A DNA stretch of 64,000 bases from assembly GCA_023653785.1 (NCBI GenBank), contig JAMKCH010010124.1, positions 62,001 to 126,000 of the forward strand, given 5' to 3'. The notes below the pieces were generated by a model. That model was not told the DNA's origin and searched no databases. It worked only from the letters and a program-made list of their open reading frames with translations. Source of the stretch: Ophioderma brevispina (Eukaryota; Echinodermata; Ophiuroidea; Amphilepidida; Ophiodermatidae). The position numbers and the translations under genes were made by a program. Below, piece after piece: positions 25,071 to 36,262 of the stretch; position 1 is the first letter of the stretch; every line of letters starts with the position of its first letter.

Positions 25071-26065
25071 GTGCCACGAATACGGGTCATAACGTCTTGA
25101 ATGAAGTCGTAAGTAGCTAGGAGTCTAACTCTAAGGCCTTGTATACTGTGCAAACCATATCTTATCTATAGCTATATGTGCATATTGCAGATGAGCTCAT
25201 ATGATTTTGGATGCAAGAATTAACGCGTGTTTCCAAAAGAGACGGATCTTTATTTTAAAAAGATATGGATAGAGATGAAAATATTTCCTTCGTCCGTATA
25301 ATCTCTCTCACACACACACACACAACACACTATATTTATATATAAGGTCTCTGGTCTCTGTGTGTATGTCCGTGTCTGTGTCTGATGTGTAGTTTAAGTA
25401 ATGTAGAAATGTAATTTTTAAGTAATGAATATGTCAATTCTCTGAACACTTGGCGTCAAATGCCTAAACACTAACTGTCAAATGCCTAAATGTTTAGATT
25501 TTAAACATGTTTAGACATACATAAAGTATATACAATTTTTTTTTTTAAACATGGTGCAAATAGTGTTTAAGGTGTTTATTTTCTAATTGTATAGTATAAT
25601 ACTATGACATGTGTACGTACGTGTGCATTCAAGAGGAGCTTAACTAATTATCAAATACTATATACAAATTTGCAGAAAATATCACTTTCGTTTAAGTCAA
25701 TGCCCCGCCCCGATAATCTGTCACTCTCAAATCAGCAGCACGTGGGTAGACACAGGCGAGTATGTAAGTCACGGGTGTTTGCCTTTTTGATTGGCACATG
25801 CATATGCAGGCCCCGCCTACTTAAGGTTAAGTAAGTTATAGCCTCAAAGCTGTAGATTGTACACTTTGGTATTATTATCTACATGAGTGGTTTACACTGT
25901 CATGTCTGTGGAGTTAATTTACCTGCGATTTTTACCTTCCCGCGATTTTGTTATTCCTCCTTGCAGGACTGCTATTTTGGCCTGTATGTAGTATATATTG
26001 CTAAAAGAGATCTAAGGAAATTTACTTGCTGGCTGAATGAATGCTACAGAAGTGTTGGCGGCAAG
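25071..26065 (+). other. Upstream region of the SOSTDC1-like gene
   Basis: The stretch between a MITE (24831-25070) and the start codon. It contains a short CA microsatellite near 25311, two copies of GTCAAATGCCTAAA near 25454 and 25480, and a segment near 25098-25165 resembling 20500-20558. No TATA box or other core promoter element was convincing. Confidence 0.4.
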
Positions 26066-26309
26066 ATGAGGCCGATAAAGTGGAGGAGGATATGCATGGT
26101 GGCAGTGGTGTACATGTGGGTCGCTTGCCTGCTGTCTAACGGTTTGCTTGTGGAAGATACTAAAGCCCCAGAAACTGCAGTACCAACAGTTCCACAAGGT
26201 AGTGGAGAGAGAAGACAAAAAGACAGAGAAAGTGACTCTAGCAATCCAAACGATGGAGATTTAACCAATAGTGGGACAAATTTAGATGGCTCTGGAATTT
26301 ACAATCCTG
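26066..26309 (+). CDS. SOSTDC1: SOSTDC1/sclerostin-like secreted antagonist, coding exon 1 (signal peptide and N-terminal linker)
   Basis: This exon encodes the first 81 residues plus one base of an inferred 233-residue secreted protein. I chose the ATG at 26066 because it has an A at -3 and is followed directly by a basic n-region and a hydrophobic stretch (ICMVAVVYMWVACLLSNG), a good signal peptide. The frame is open upstream to an ATG at 25883, but that start would put 61 residues before the signal peptide and is less likely. The rest of the exon is a low-complexity acidic and Ser/Asn-rich linker, as in the poorly conserved N-terminus of the family. The exon ends at a consensus donor, CCTG|GTAAGT at 26309/26310, leaving phase 1. 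No clear TATA box was seen, and non-coding upstream exons are possible. Confidence 0.8.
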
Positions 26310-28816
26310 GTAAGTGAACAGACCCCGAAGAGCAGTTCCGCCATACTATTTACCAAGGCTGAATGGTTGCACTACGACTATCTGGGAAAGCTTTTGAAGC
26401 CCACACTACTTCAAACTAGTCTCCCCTCATAATTCGGTTTAGAATAGGGCTTGAACATGCTGAATAGAGCCTACGATAGTTGGGTTTTGTGAGTTTTGTA
26501 CTCGCACACCCCGTGGGCATGTAAACAAAGGGCACCTTTTCAACTAGTACTGGGAGCTCCATTCAATTTCGGCTCTTTCAAAAGCGCGTTCTTTCATACA
26601 GTGGTATAGAAATCTGCTTGCTCACCTATACCTGTGTTCGCTTGTGGCAAGGCATAAATCTATGCCCGATTTGTGATCATTTTTTTCGCGGTTCAATATT
26701 CAGGTCTCTTGACCTAGCGCAAGTAAGTGCAAGTACTTGCTTTAAGTTAAGAGTTACGGTATATAGACCCTTAATTATATCGATTTGGTGCAACAGGTAG
26801 GCTCTATACTATACCAAAAAAAAATCTTAAGGTTTTTGGCTTTTTTACCTATTATATCAAAAAAGCATGACCTACTATTGTAACGAGTGCACGGTTCACG
26901 GAATTACCTTGCATCCCACGCTTGGCTTTGATTAAGGCCTGCTTCTAATAAATCAGAAATGAATGTCAGTTTTCAACTTTCGAACAAATTTCTTTACAAA
27001 TCTGTCTTAGCTGTGGGGTTCCACTCATCTCATCTTTAATAGTCAAGTGCGTGCGTGCGATGTAATTGGTATTTATATCGTCTGTAAGTGATACGCTAAT
27101 TCTGAAGATGAGTACGGAAGATATATATAGTGTTCTTTCTGTAATCGGAATTTCCAAAATCAAATTGCCAGTGCATGGCTTCCGTTAAGGTTTTTAATCA
27201 AAGTTATTCAGTTTGGCCCTGGCAGGCTAGCTTGGGTTATTGTACTCAGTACAATTGGTATTCAGACTCAAACAAAATCCATGTTCGTAAAGAGAAGAAC
27301 CTGGTGTTCAAATGCAACGTAGCGTGCACCTCTATTGCCGTTTTGAAACGCAGCTCACCGTGTCCACGTTAATACATTGTGAAGTCGAACCTGGCTAAGT
27401 AATATATGGAGCTTTGCCAGGGACAGGGTTTTGTGTGTTATCATAAGCTGAAACGTTGGAGGGGAGGACAGAAAAAAGCACGAGAGAACGAGAGAAAGAG
27501 CACAAATTGGTGCCGTATACCTGATGCCGTAACTTACAATTCACGCTCGGCGTGTGCGGATTGAAAATACTTGACACGTTTTGCGTTCCCCACCTGCCGT
27601 GACCAGGTGACTCCAACACACACTCTCAATTGCGGCAAACTTGGTGAGACTTACATTCAAAACAGACTCAATTTGAAAACTAGTCAAGTTGAAAACTGCT
27701 TTTGCGGCGCGTTTAATTTGAAAAAATCAAAGGACATCAAAACCCGGGGTAATCATTATCCCTTTATCCATTGCGATGATTCAGTGTAATTTTGTTGAAA
27801 TCGTAACATTTAATTACAGAAAACGGAAAAGTGGTTTATTATTAAGCATATTTGATTGAAGCATAGATTGTGACGGTCACAACAGGATAGCAAGATTAAA
27901 TTGGGGCAATCAGTGTACAGTGTATTTAGCAAGTACATGTATAAGTGAAAGGATTACAGGATTAAGTGATACTGACCTAACATGCCTAAAGTCTATGACA
28001 TCGATCGTGTCTTGTGAAGGAGAGCAACAATATTATGTAACTGTCGAACTCAAATGACATTTCTCATGCATGCAAGTAAAAAACAACAACAAATGTAACC
28101 TAAACGTTATTTCACAGATGTGTTTGTTTGCAATATGGCATGACCTGGCATGACCTCTGCTCAATGCGATTTAGACTATAAAATGCGGTATAATATCTTC
28201 ATGATCTTACCTGATTTGATTTTTAATTAACTCAGGCTACTCAAAGCAGCTAACCAGCGCGGATATGCTTTTCATCTAGAGATTAAAATGGCGAAATGAC
28301 TCGATTTCAATATATAACAAGTGTGTTGACATTATGTTGAGTATCGTCTAAACACTGCTCATGGCGTTTGTATGGGCCGCGCGGGAAAGTTGTATGCCCA
28401 AATCAATTGCTTGTTAAGATATAATGTTTGCACGATTGCAGGTGTTAGTAAGAGGTTAGTGGGTTTTGTTTTCACCCTACTGCAGTGACTGACAGCTAGA
28501 CATTTTTAAATACCATGCTGTAAAGAACGTTATAACATCGGCACGATGTTATTGAAGCTCGACGCAAGTAGAGAAAACGAGGGTAGCACTTTTTCGCAAT
28601 GGAACCTCGTATTATGAAAGCATTCATACTCAGTCCACGCATACGATAAACACAGGTGTCATGCCATTTTGTGTTAAGACTGTCCCTACAACATAATGAT
28701 TCCATGCGTTTGGCCCGGGCCGCTAATTGCATGTATTTTTCTTGTTTTACCATAATAGCTACTTGTGTTATTAACTTGGTTCTATTTTTTTATTTCTTGT
28801 TCATTTTAACACACAG
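26310..28816 (+). other. Intron of the SOSTDC1-like gene
   Basis: A 2507-bp phase-1 intron with a GTAAGT donor and an ACACACAG acceptor preceded by a T-rich tract. As I recall, vertebrate SOST and SOSTDC1 are also two-exon genes with the break between the N-terminal linker and the cystine knot, so the placement supports orthology. I see no transposon coding sequence or long inverted repeat in it, which is unusual for this window. Short ORFs inside it have no recognisable content. Confidence 0.8.
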
Positions 28817-29274
28817 ATGATCTTCAGATGGGCTGCACAGAACTGCGTTCAAAGAGATACATATCCGATGGCTTCTGTACCAGTATCAAGCCGATAACTG
28901 AAGTAGTTTGTGCAGGAGAATGTTTCCCTGTGGACAACGGACAATTTCCATTTTATGCAGAATTTATAAAATTGTGGTCGAGAGAAAAGACTCGGGAATA
29001 TCGTTGTGTAAATAATGTGGTACGACAGAAACGAGTACATCTCATTTGTGACAATGGTGAGCGGCGGACTTACCGCATTCGCACTGTGCGAAGCTGCAAG
29101 TGCAAAAAATATCACAGAGAACACAACAAATCACAATTATATGACAATATTTCAAATGCCGGTAATCGGGATGCGCGGAGCAAGAGCAAAAGCTCGGAAC
29201 GCGGCACAAGTAGGAGCAAAACGAGAAGCAGAGACTCCAAAGCGAGCGAGAGATCAACGGAAAGAGTGAAATAA
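28817..29274 (+). CDS. SOSTDC1: SOSTDC1/sclerostin-like secreted antagonist, coding exon 2 (cystine-knot domain and basic tail)
   Basis: After an acceptor at 28815-28816 (ACACACAG) the frame rejoins exon 1 as Asp-Asp-Leu-Gln-Met-Gly-Cys and runs to TAA at 29272-29274. The start of the domain carries the family signature: GCTELRSKRYISDG, then FCTS, then EVVCAGECFP. Further Cys sit in YRCVNN, LICDNG and SCKCKKY, giving the eight-Cys CTCK pattern of sclerostin and SOSTDC1 (Wise/USAG-1). Vertebrate members bind LRP5/6 or LRP4 and BMPs outside the cell and dampen Wnt and BMP signalling; the same role here is inference. The tail is rich in Arg-Ser and Lys-Ser dipeptides and looks heparin-binding; an N-glycosylation sequon (NKS) follows the knot. 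Total length of about 233 residues is close to vertebrate proteins (about 206-213). From outside the vertebrates it may be co-orthologous to both SOST and SOSTDC1. Confidence 0.92.
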
Positions 29275-30426
29275 CCAAGACGCTGTCCGTTTTCGTTGAA
29301 GAATTTGCTAAATTGTATTTGGCAACTAAAAACATCTCATTGAAGAAGCAATCGTTACGTGACCAGTGTTTGGTTTGAACGACATGTAGGCCCTATGGGC
29401 GGGTGTATTAAGCACGTTACATATTGCAGATCACCAAGAGGTATACTCCTGTGCAAAAAAAATCCCCACTGATGAAGGCCTGTAAGTAAACGTTCCACCA
29501 AGGTAGCGTGTACGTTCGTGCTGTCATACGAACGATGTGTGAATGTCGAATTGTGGAATCCTCTTCCACTCCAGGCCTGTTCCACTCTGTGTGTCGTCTC
29601 TGATTCAGCTCTTCTAGGCTTGTTGATGCAAATACGTTGGAGGTCGTAGATGTGCTACAAGTTGTTTCGGTATATTTCCTCGGTGTTCAAAGGAATAAAG
29701 CGCAGTGATTCGTACTTTCTCTCTTTAAACTTGTTGAACAAAATGGTACAATACCAAAATGACTAGATACCAAAACGGTCTGTAACATACGTGCCTCCTT
29801 AAAGATTGACGATTCGTATTCATTGAAGGAAAGAAATGTACCATTGTACCATGTAAGCTTTTCTTTTCAAGCCTACAAAAGCATAATATATGGGGATTTT
29901 TTGTGCACAGCAGTATATAGCAATTTGTGTCCGTTTGATGCGGAACATAATGTAGAAAAGTTGTGTATCACTTCCAACTCAAGAGGGCAGTTGCCAATTG
30001 TGCTGTGTGTCGACGCCCCAGATTTATACGTCGCAGTCGCCGAATTTTGATAACTATAGACACATCTGACAATATTCGTCTGAACATTTCAGAGTTGCAA
30101 TGGTGTGAATGCGTGAAAAAGACACGAATCTTGTTCTGTTTTTTTTCTTGAATGGGGATTGTTACACCTTATGTGACCTTAACAGCGACACACGCACTTT
30201 GCATTGGACCAGAAAGTTTGAAACACATTATTTAGCCAACGCAGAGATAATAAATTCTAAAGACATTGTTGAAATACAATTCATTGATAGTAAATTAATA
30301 ACTTGCTCGGGAGTCTGAACCCCCAAATATCTTTTGACAGTGTTTCTGACGTACGTTATGAATAGAATACTTTATATGCATTTTATCAGCGCCTGTATTC
30401 GAACCCCGTGAAATTGTTTACCATGG
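29275..30426 (+). other. 3' flank of the SOSTDC1-like gene
   Basis: The first 420 bp or so are probably 3' UTR up to AATAAA at 29694. The rest has no recognised feature. Confidence 0.5.
29694..29699 (+). terminator. Candidate polyadenylation signal of the SOSTDC1-like gene
   Basis: AATAAA lies 420 bp after the stop codon, with GT-rich sequence nearby. It is the first canonical hexamer I saw downstream of the gene on this strand. The 3' end was not verified. Confidence 0.4.
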
Positions 30427-30987
30427 AATATCATTGAACGACTGGATAAAACTTTGTATGAATTTTCATAGCTGTATAATAATGTACATTTTGTAAATGT
30501 ATTGTAAAGTAAAAGAAAGACCCGAGATATTAACACTGCCATCATTTTGCATTTGTTATTTAATTATATTATCCATAAATGGCTGGGTTTTTATTATTTT
30601 TCTATTCTTCACAAGCATGCGCCTATTTAGTGATCGTGGGACTATATTAGCCATTTTAACAATTAAGGGTTGCCAGCTACTTTTTGACTATAGAGGTTAC
30701 GTTTGCCGGTGTAGAAGTAACCATTGTCCGGCGTACTCATAGTCCGGGAACAATGGTGAACAATAGGGCAATCGAATCAGTTGACTCTTTACGCAACAAT
30801 AGTTTCACGCTTTATTCCGTTATCGTCTATGGAGCCCCGGACTATGATTCCCACCGGACTATATCTGCTTTCACACCGGTGTGCCCACGGTGCCAGACAA
30901 TGACGTGAAGTCGGAGCCAGAATTACATTGGGATTGCGATTTACTTTTAGGCTAAGCGCGAGCCGTAATTGGCTTGACGACTACGTA
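30427..30987 (+). repeat. Tandem duplication copy A, carrying a 170-bp insertion
   Basis: Matches 31008-31847 in two blocks. The match is broken at 30713-30882 by an insertion flanked on both sides by CCGGTGT (30706-30712 and 30876-30882), absent from copy B, where the site reads TTTGCCGGTGTGCCC. A 20-base T run (30988-31007) separates the copies. Confidence 0.85.
30713..30875 (+). mobile_element. Small inserted repeat with near-palindromic ends, also present at 614-780
   Basis: Begins (TGT)AGAAGTAA and ends CTTTCACA, giving short inverted ends (TGTAGAAG / TGTGAAAG). Its interior (AACAATGGTGAACAATAGGG, TATGGAGCCCCGGACT) is shared with the inverted copy near the left edge of the window. Confidence 0.7.
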
Positions 30988-31007
30988 TTTTTTTTTTTTT
31001 TTTTTTT

Positions 31008-31847
31008 AATATCATTGAACGACTGGATAAAACTTTGTATGAATTTTCATAGCTGTATAATAATGTACATTTTGTAAATGTATTGTAAAGTAAAAGAAAG
31101 ACCCGAGATATTAACACTGCCATCATTTTGCATTTGTTATTTAATTATATTATCCATAAATGGCTGGGTTTTTATTATTTTTCTATTCTTCACAAGCATG
31201 CGCCTATTTAGTGATCGTGGGACTATATAGCCATTTTAACAATTAAGGGTTGCCAGCTACTTTTTGACTATAGAAGGTCAGGGGGGTTGACACGATCTGC
31301 TCGATTGTGGGCATTGGGATTTTCCAAACGGTAATTTGGGGAACTGCTACGAAGAAAAATGGCATTACTTGCAGTCGGCGGTCCCAGTTGACTTAAAAAA
31401 TCTATCTTAAACCTTTGTTCAAAGATCTTAGTAATATCATGATAAATTAAGAAAAAAATATTGGCTTCAAAATCCGTCGGGGTTAGTGGATTAACCCGCT
31501 GCAAAATAGTGTAATTTCCAATAACGGTCATTTAGATTTAAATATTCGTGACCAGGATGCCTATTCTTGGAGTCAAGGCTGTGTGTAACCGTTTTGAATG
31601 GCGTAATAGCGCCCTCTCCTACCGTTATGTCTTTGGAACAGACTAGTACCCGGAGAGTGATGCGTTTTGAAATTTGCCCTGTTGCTGGTAGGGGTTGGGC
31701 ATGTCCCTGACCCCCCCCTATAGAGGTTACGTTTGCCGGTGTGCCCACGGTGCCAGACAATGACGTGAAGTCGGAGCCAGAATTACATTGGGATTGCGAT
31801 TTACTTTTAGGCTAAGCGCGAGCCGTAATTGGCTTGACGACTACGTA
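31008..31847 (+). repeat. Tandem duplication copy B, carrying a 450-bp insertion
   Basis: The left block 31008-31274 and right block 31718-31847 match copy A. They are separated by a 450-bp insertion absent from copy A. Confidence 0.85.
31275..31717. mobile_element. Inserted element of about 450 bp with a 7-bp target duplication
   Basis: Flanked by CTATAGA at 31268-31274 and 31718-31724; copy A has a single CTATAGAGG. Ends are G-rich on the left (AGGTCAGGGGGG) and C-rich on the right (CCCTGACCCCCCCC), so short inverted repeats around GTCAGGG. No coding content. CAGGG-like ends with a 7-8 bp duplication recall hAT non-autonomous elements, but this is tentative. Confidence 0.65.
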
Positions 31848-31859
31848 GTGTCTCGCATT

Positions 31860-31918
31860 TAGTCTCGTTCCCAGAACATACTGCGAATAACACCCACCAA
31901 GTTTTGGGAACGAGACTA
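31860..31918. repeat. Short hairpin with TAGTCTCGTTCCCA arms
   Basis: TAGTCTCGTTCCCAGAAC pairs with GTTTTGGGAACGAGACTA across about 24 bases. Probably the remains of a foldback element. Confidence 0.65.
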
Positions 31919-32575
31919 TCTCGTATTAGGTCTTATTGAAATGACTTCATACGAAAATATTCTGAGTTTAATACCGGGGTTCAATAACAATATTTCTTAG
32001 ATTTTACGGGTGCCCTCCGGCGGATGATACATGTATCCCAAACCCTCGACCAGTAGTGACATGTGTCAATTTTGCCCATGCCCGCCCATCATGGATTCAA
32101 GAAATGGGATAATCCTGGCGTCAGCTTACTGCGCATGTGTTATTACAAAAGCTATAGCGTATTGGATTACTTTGTACAATATAAAGTCTGAAAAAACTTT
32201 ATATATTCAATATTCGATATTTCGTTACTTGGTGCATGCCATATCTATTGGACTAAAGTCTCTTTGAAGATGAAATCCTCGAATAATTTAGTAATCCATC
32301 TTTTTTATCAAGTGACATTTCGAGATTTTTGACACCTAACAATAGTTTAATCAATGACATATATTATTACTCTAAACGAATTGACACCAAAATAACGACT
32401 TGTCTCCTTCCTTTTATGTTTCAGCCTAGAAAAATAAAATATTATGGCACAAATTATGACAGGAGAAAAAAGTAAAATACAACTCGCGTTCATATGCATG
32501 AAAGAAAATAAGATTCTGATAGTTGTTTGAACAATTTTACCTTCATTTCTGGCGAATTCAGACTTGTATTGATGA
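31919..32575. other. No gene seen
   Basis: AT-rich, no repeat structure noticed. Confidence 0.5.
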
Positions 32576-33051
32576 TTACAATGTCGGATTATTGCTACTT
32601 ATTTTAAGCACCTTCAATGTCAAATAATTAAATCATTAAAAGCAGCCTTTTCATAGATATCCTGAGCGCTCTTCCTGCTAGGAATGTACTTCAATGTACT
32701 TCTTTTGTTCAATGTACTTCTTTTGATCTAAGACAACCCAAAATGAATCAATATTAAACATATTAACGAAAATGTAATAAGTATTTTCAATTTTAAAAGA
32801 ATATAACCTTTTTTAACTCACAAAAATAGTTTATTGTCTGTGAAACCGGTCATTCCAACAATTTTTCACACTCCCCCAGGGCTAACAAGTGAGGGTATCT
32901 CATATTACATATAGTGAATATTCCGTGGCATGGTTAATGGGAGAGAACATGAACACAAGTATTGTATTTCTGATGTGATACATGTAATATTCACAAAGGC
33001 CACCCTTATCAATAAAAAGTTTGAACATTCAATAAGGTAGTACATGTACAT
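32576..33051 (+). repeat. Direct duplication, copy 1
   Basis: Matches 33476-33996 in order (CGGATTATTGCTACTTATTT, AAAAGCAGCCTTTTCATAGA, TATTGTCTGTGAAACCGGTC, ATTCCGTGGCATGGTTAATG) with about 5-10 percent differences and small gaps. Confidence 0.85.
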
Positions 33052-33475
33052 GATGCTGCGAATCTGATGCTGCGTTTTGCACGGTTTTGGTGTTAGAGCA
33101 AATGTGTGTATCACGGTGCGTCATAAGCCACTGTGTTGCAATTTCTGCCCGTTTACGGACACAAAATACAAACTTAAGAATTTCTTCCATAGTATATCGA
33201 ACATGCTAAACTAAAGTTAACGGTTCAGGTGATATAAAAATCTCAAGGGGGCGAGGTTGTGGATCATACCTCCTGCATCTTTAGTAATTATTTCTTATAC
33301 GTGAGAAGGCCAACGAATAGTAGCATAAGATAATATTTTTGGATACAGGGCATCTCTTACAGTTCTATTTTAGAAAACTATGTCTCCTACAATACACGCA
33401 TCATCAAACAATTTTGTTTCCAAGAAAAGGAAATACCGGTAATAAATTTACACATCATAGCTACATGTATTGTTT

Positions 33476-33996
33476 GTTACAATCTCGGATTATTGCTACT
33501 TATTTTAAGCACCTTATTTTAATTCAATGTCAAATAATTAAATTATTAAAAGCAGCCTTTTCATAGACACCATCTTGCTAGGACTACATACACGTATAAT
33601 ATCACAAGGAGCTGTACGCCAATTTTAAATGCAGTTCAACATGCAATATACTGCTTTTAATTCAAAGACAACCAAAAATGAAACAATGTTAAACATTTTA
33701 ACGAAGATGTAATAAGTATTTTTATTGTTAAAACTGAATAACGCTTTATTTATGTGCACAAAGATAATTTATTGTCTGTGAAACCGGTCATTCAAACATT
33801 TTTTCGCACTCACCCAGGGCTAACAAGTGAAGGTATCTCATATTACATATAGTGAATATTCCGTGGCATGGTTAATGGGAGAAAACATGAACACAAGTAT
33901 TGTATTTCTGATGTGATACATGTAACATTCACAAAGGTTACCATTATCAATAAAAAGTTGGAAAATTCAATAAGATAGCACATGTAGTCTGTACAT
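33476..33996 (+). repeat. Direct duplication, copy 2
   Basis: Second copy of 32576-33051. The 33052-33475 stretch between them is unique and without a gene. Confidence 0.85.
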
Positions 33997-34787
33997 GTAA
34001 CTCTAACATGGTCCTGCAACAACCACGCATGCATGTAAATAAACTCATAGCTACGGAACCCGAGATTTTGTAGCAATACTTTACACCAACTCATATATAT
34101 ATATATATATAATTATATATATAATATATATATATATATATTATATTATCTATTAATATATATATATATATATATTATATATATTATATATACACTAGTG
34201 TATTTTGTATATATTTTAAGTCATGAGTTAACATGAGATCCTATTCAAAGTTTGCATATTTTTGACATTAACTGAAAAAATAACGATGCATTTTGGTCTC
34301 CCTTGAGGCTGGGACTAATATGGGTATATTCATCCCCGCTTGAAGACTCATAGCATGTTGTTGTTTTTTTGTTTTTTTATTTAATCAACGGTTAACATTT
34401 CCATTTAAGTATAAATTACCAGATTATAACTCTAACAAAGTGGAAGTACAGTGTACAACACGTTACATTAATCAAAGTAGAGCTGCTTCACAAACTTTAC
34501 TTAGCAAGGATATCTCGTTCTACAAAAATAGGCGCACACGCACCTAAATTTGTTTGGAAAAACAACAATTTTGGGCTCACTTGATAGCGTTTATCGATTT
34601 CTATAGGCTCTGACTATATTAAAATAATCGATCTATTGAACCCCAACGATAGTTTATGTTCAAATGTCATAGGTTACACACAGGCGTGGTAAGGGTCTTC
34701 GATCCCTGTTTTAAAATATTAAAAATACTATAGAGTAGTACGTCACATCCTACATGAGACAAGGGCTTGTGGTGGGCTGGTGTGTGC

Positions 34788-34826
<39 letters not shown>

Positions 34827-35093
34827 CGTGTGTGTGCGTGTGCATGTGACGTGCGTGTGTGTTTCACACCCCACGAAAACATCATTTTGTTTTTTTTACT
34901 TGAGTATTTTTGGAAATGAGGCAACAAATTTAAATGTTCCACGGCAGGAGTTAACAGAAATAATTATTATTAACTGGTTCATTCCTGATGCACAAATCAA
35001 AATACTCAAATAATCAATAATGAATTTTAAGTACCAGCACAAAACAAACTTATTTATGATTTCATTTAGTAACTGAAATATATTATTAATAAA
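33997..35093. other. No gene; TA and TG microsatellites
   Basis: (TA)n at about 34093-34190 with an internal palindrome, and (TG)n/(CG)n at 34790-34862. The remainder is AT-rich with nothing recognised. Confidence 0.7.
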
Positions 35094-35367
35094 GGCTGGT
35101 ATTCTGGAGGGAGGCTATCTTTAGACAGGGTTTAACCATGGTTAAGGCCCTACCTGAGTGACCTTTTTTCCTTTCAAAATACTGTTAAAGTTAACTGTAA
35201 CGCGTGATAAAATTCCTCATGGATTGGCGCGAAACGGCCCATCCATGATGAATTCTCACCCGTTCCAGCATATTTTTAGAGTATGTGGAAGGACAAAGGT
35301 CCACTCATGTGGCTAACCCTGTTTAAATCCCCCGTCTTAAGTGAGCCTCTCTTTCAGAATACCAGCC
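35094..35367. mobile_element. Foldback MITE with GGCTGGTATTCTG ends, copy 1
   Basis: Nearly the whole element is an inverted repeat: GGCTGGTATTCTG with CAGAATACCAGCC, then AGGGAGGCTA, CTGAGTGACCTTTTTTCCTT and GTAACGCGTGA blocks repeated inverted. Axis near 35233. Second copy at 53810-54086. Confidence 0.85.
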
Positions 35368-35599
35368 ATAATGTTTTGACCTTAACGACTTCATCTTAAA
35401 CAGAACTTTCATGTCATGTGTTTGCACAGCACGTACAGTTTACCTCGTGTGTAAAGGACTCATTTTTTTCGACTTCATCTCAAATAGATTTAAAAAAACA
35501 CCCAATTTTAAAGGCTTCCAAAATTAATGTTTTCATAAGTGGTCGACTGCACACACACACGACACACATCAATCCTTGCAGAGCTACATTGTGGAGTTT

Positions 35600-35860
35600 T
35601 AACTGAAATCTCTCTTAAAAAGACACTTTTTTTCAGAAAATACCTTTTTCAAATATATAAGACGAAATTTCAAACCTATATAGTTTGGATGATTTTTTCT
35701 CTTAAAAAGACACTTTTTTAGACATTTTTAAGAAAAACAACTTTTTTTCAAAACTATATAAGGAAGAATTTCAAACTATATAGTTTTGAGATTTTTCGCT
35801 TAACAGACACTTTTTTAGACATTTTTAAAGATTTTTTCAGTTTTTTTCATTTTTTTTCTA
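35600..35860 (+). repeat. Tandem repeat, three units of about 90-97 bp
   Basis: CTCTTAAAAAGACAC at 35611 and 35699 and a weaker CGCTTAACAGACAC at 35796, each followed by CTTTTTT and by AATTTCAAACTATATAGTTT-like segments. Confidence 0.8.
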
Positions 35861-36139
35861 GATGTTCTCACTTTTCTTAGCCACGAGGATTGCGCCGCAG
35901 GCCTATATCGTGACTAAACTAGAAAATCCTCTTTTTCTACCTTTTACGGTTTACGAATAAACTCATTACTAGATAACAGTTTTATTCCGTTATAGACCAC
36001 TTCGTAACATAGTAACTCTAGTAAAAATACTCCCACAATGAAGAAAAATGAAGAAAAATACTCCCACAATGTAAAATACCCAGAATTTTGTCCTCTTTAT
36101 TACTTAAAAATACTCCCAGAATGTATCTCTAGTAGTAAC

Positions 36140-36170
36140 TACACACACACATCACACAACACACACACCA

Positions 36171-36223
<53 letters not shown>

Positions 36224-36262
36224 GTGGTGTGTTTGGTGTGTATGTGTGTGTATGGTGTTGTG
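36140..36262. repeat. Palindromic compound microsatellite (CA)n(TA)n(TG)n
   Basis: ACACAC repeats, then about 45 bases of TA, then TGTGTG repeats, so the whole tract can fold on itself. Confidence 0.9.

Noticed and set aside
25883..26065. Upstream in-frame ATG for the SOSTDC1-like gene
   Set aside because: It would place 61 residues before a strong signal peptide; the ATG at 26066 has a good context and puts the signal at the N-terminus.
34780..34942. Frames through the TG microsatellite
   Set aside because: Cys/Val or His/Thr dipeptide runs from simple sequence.
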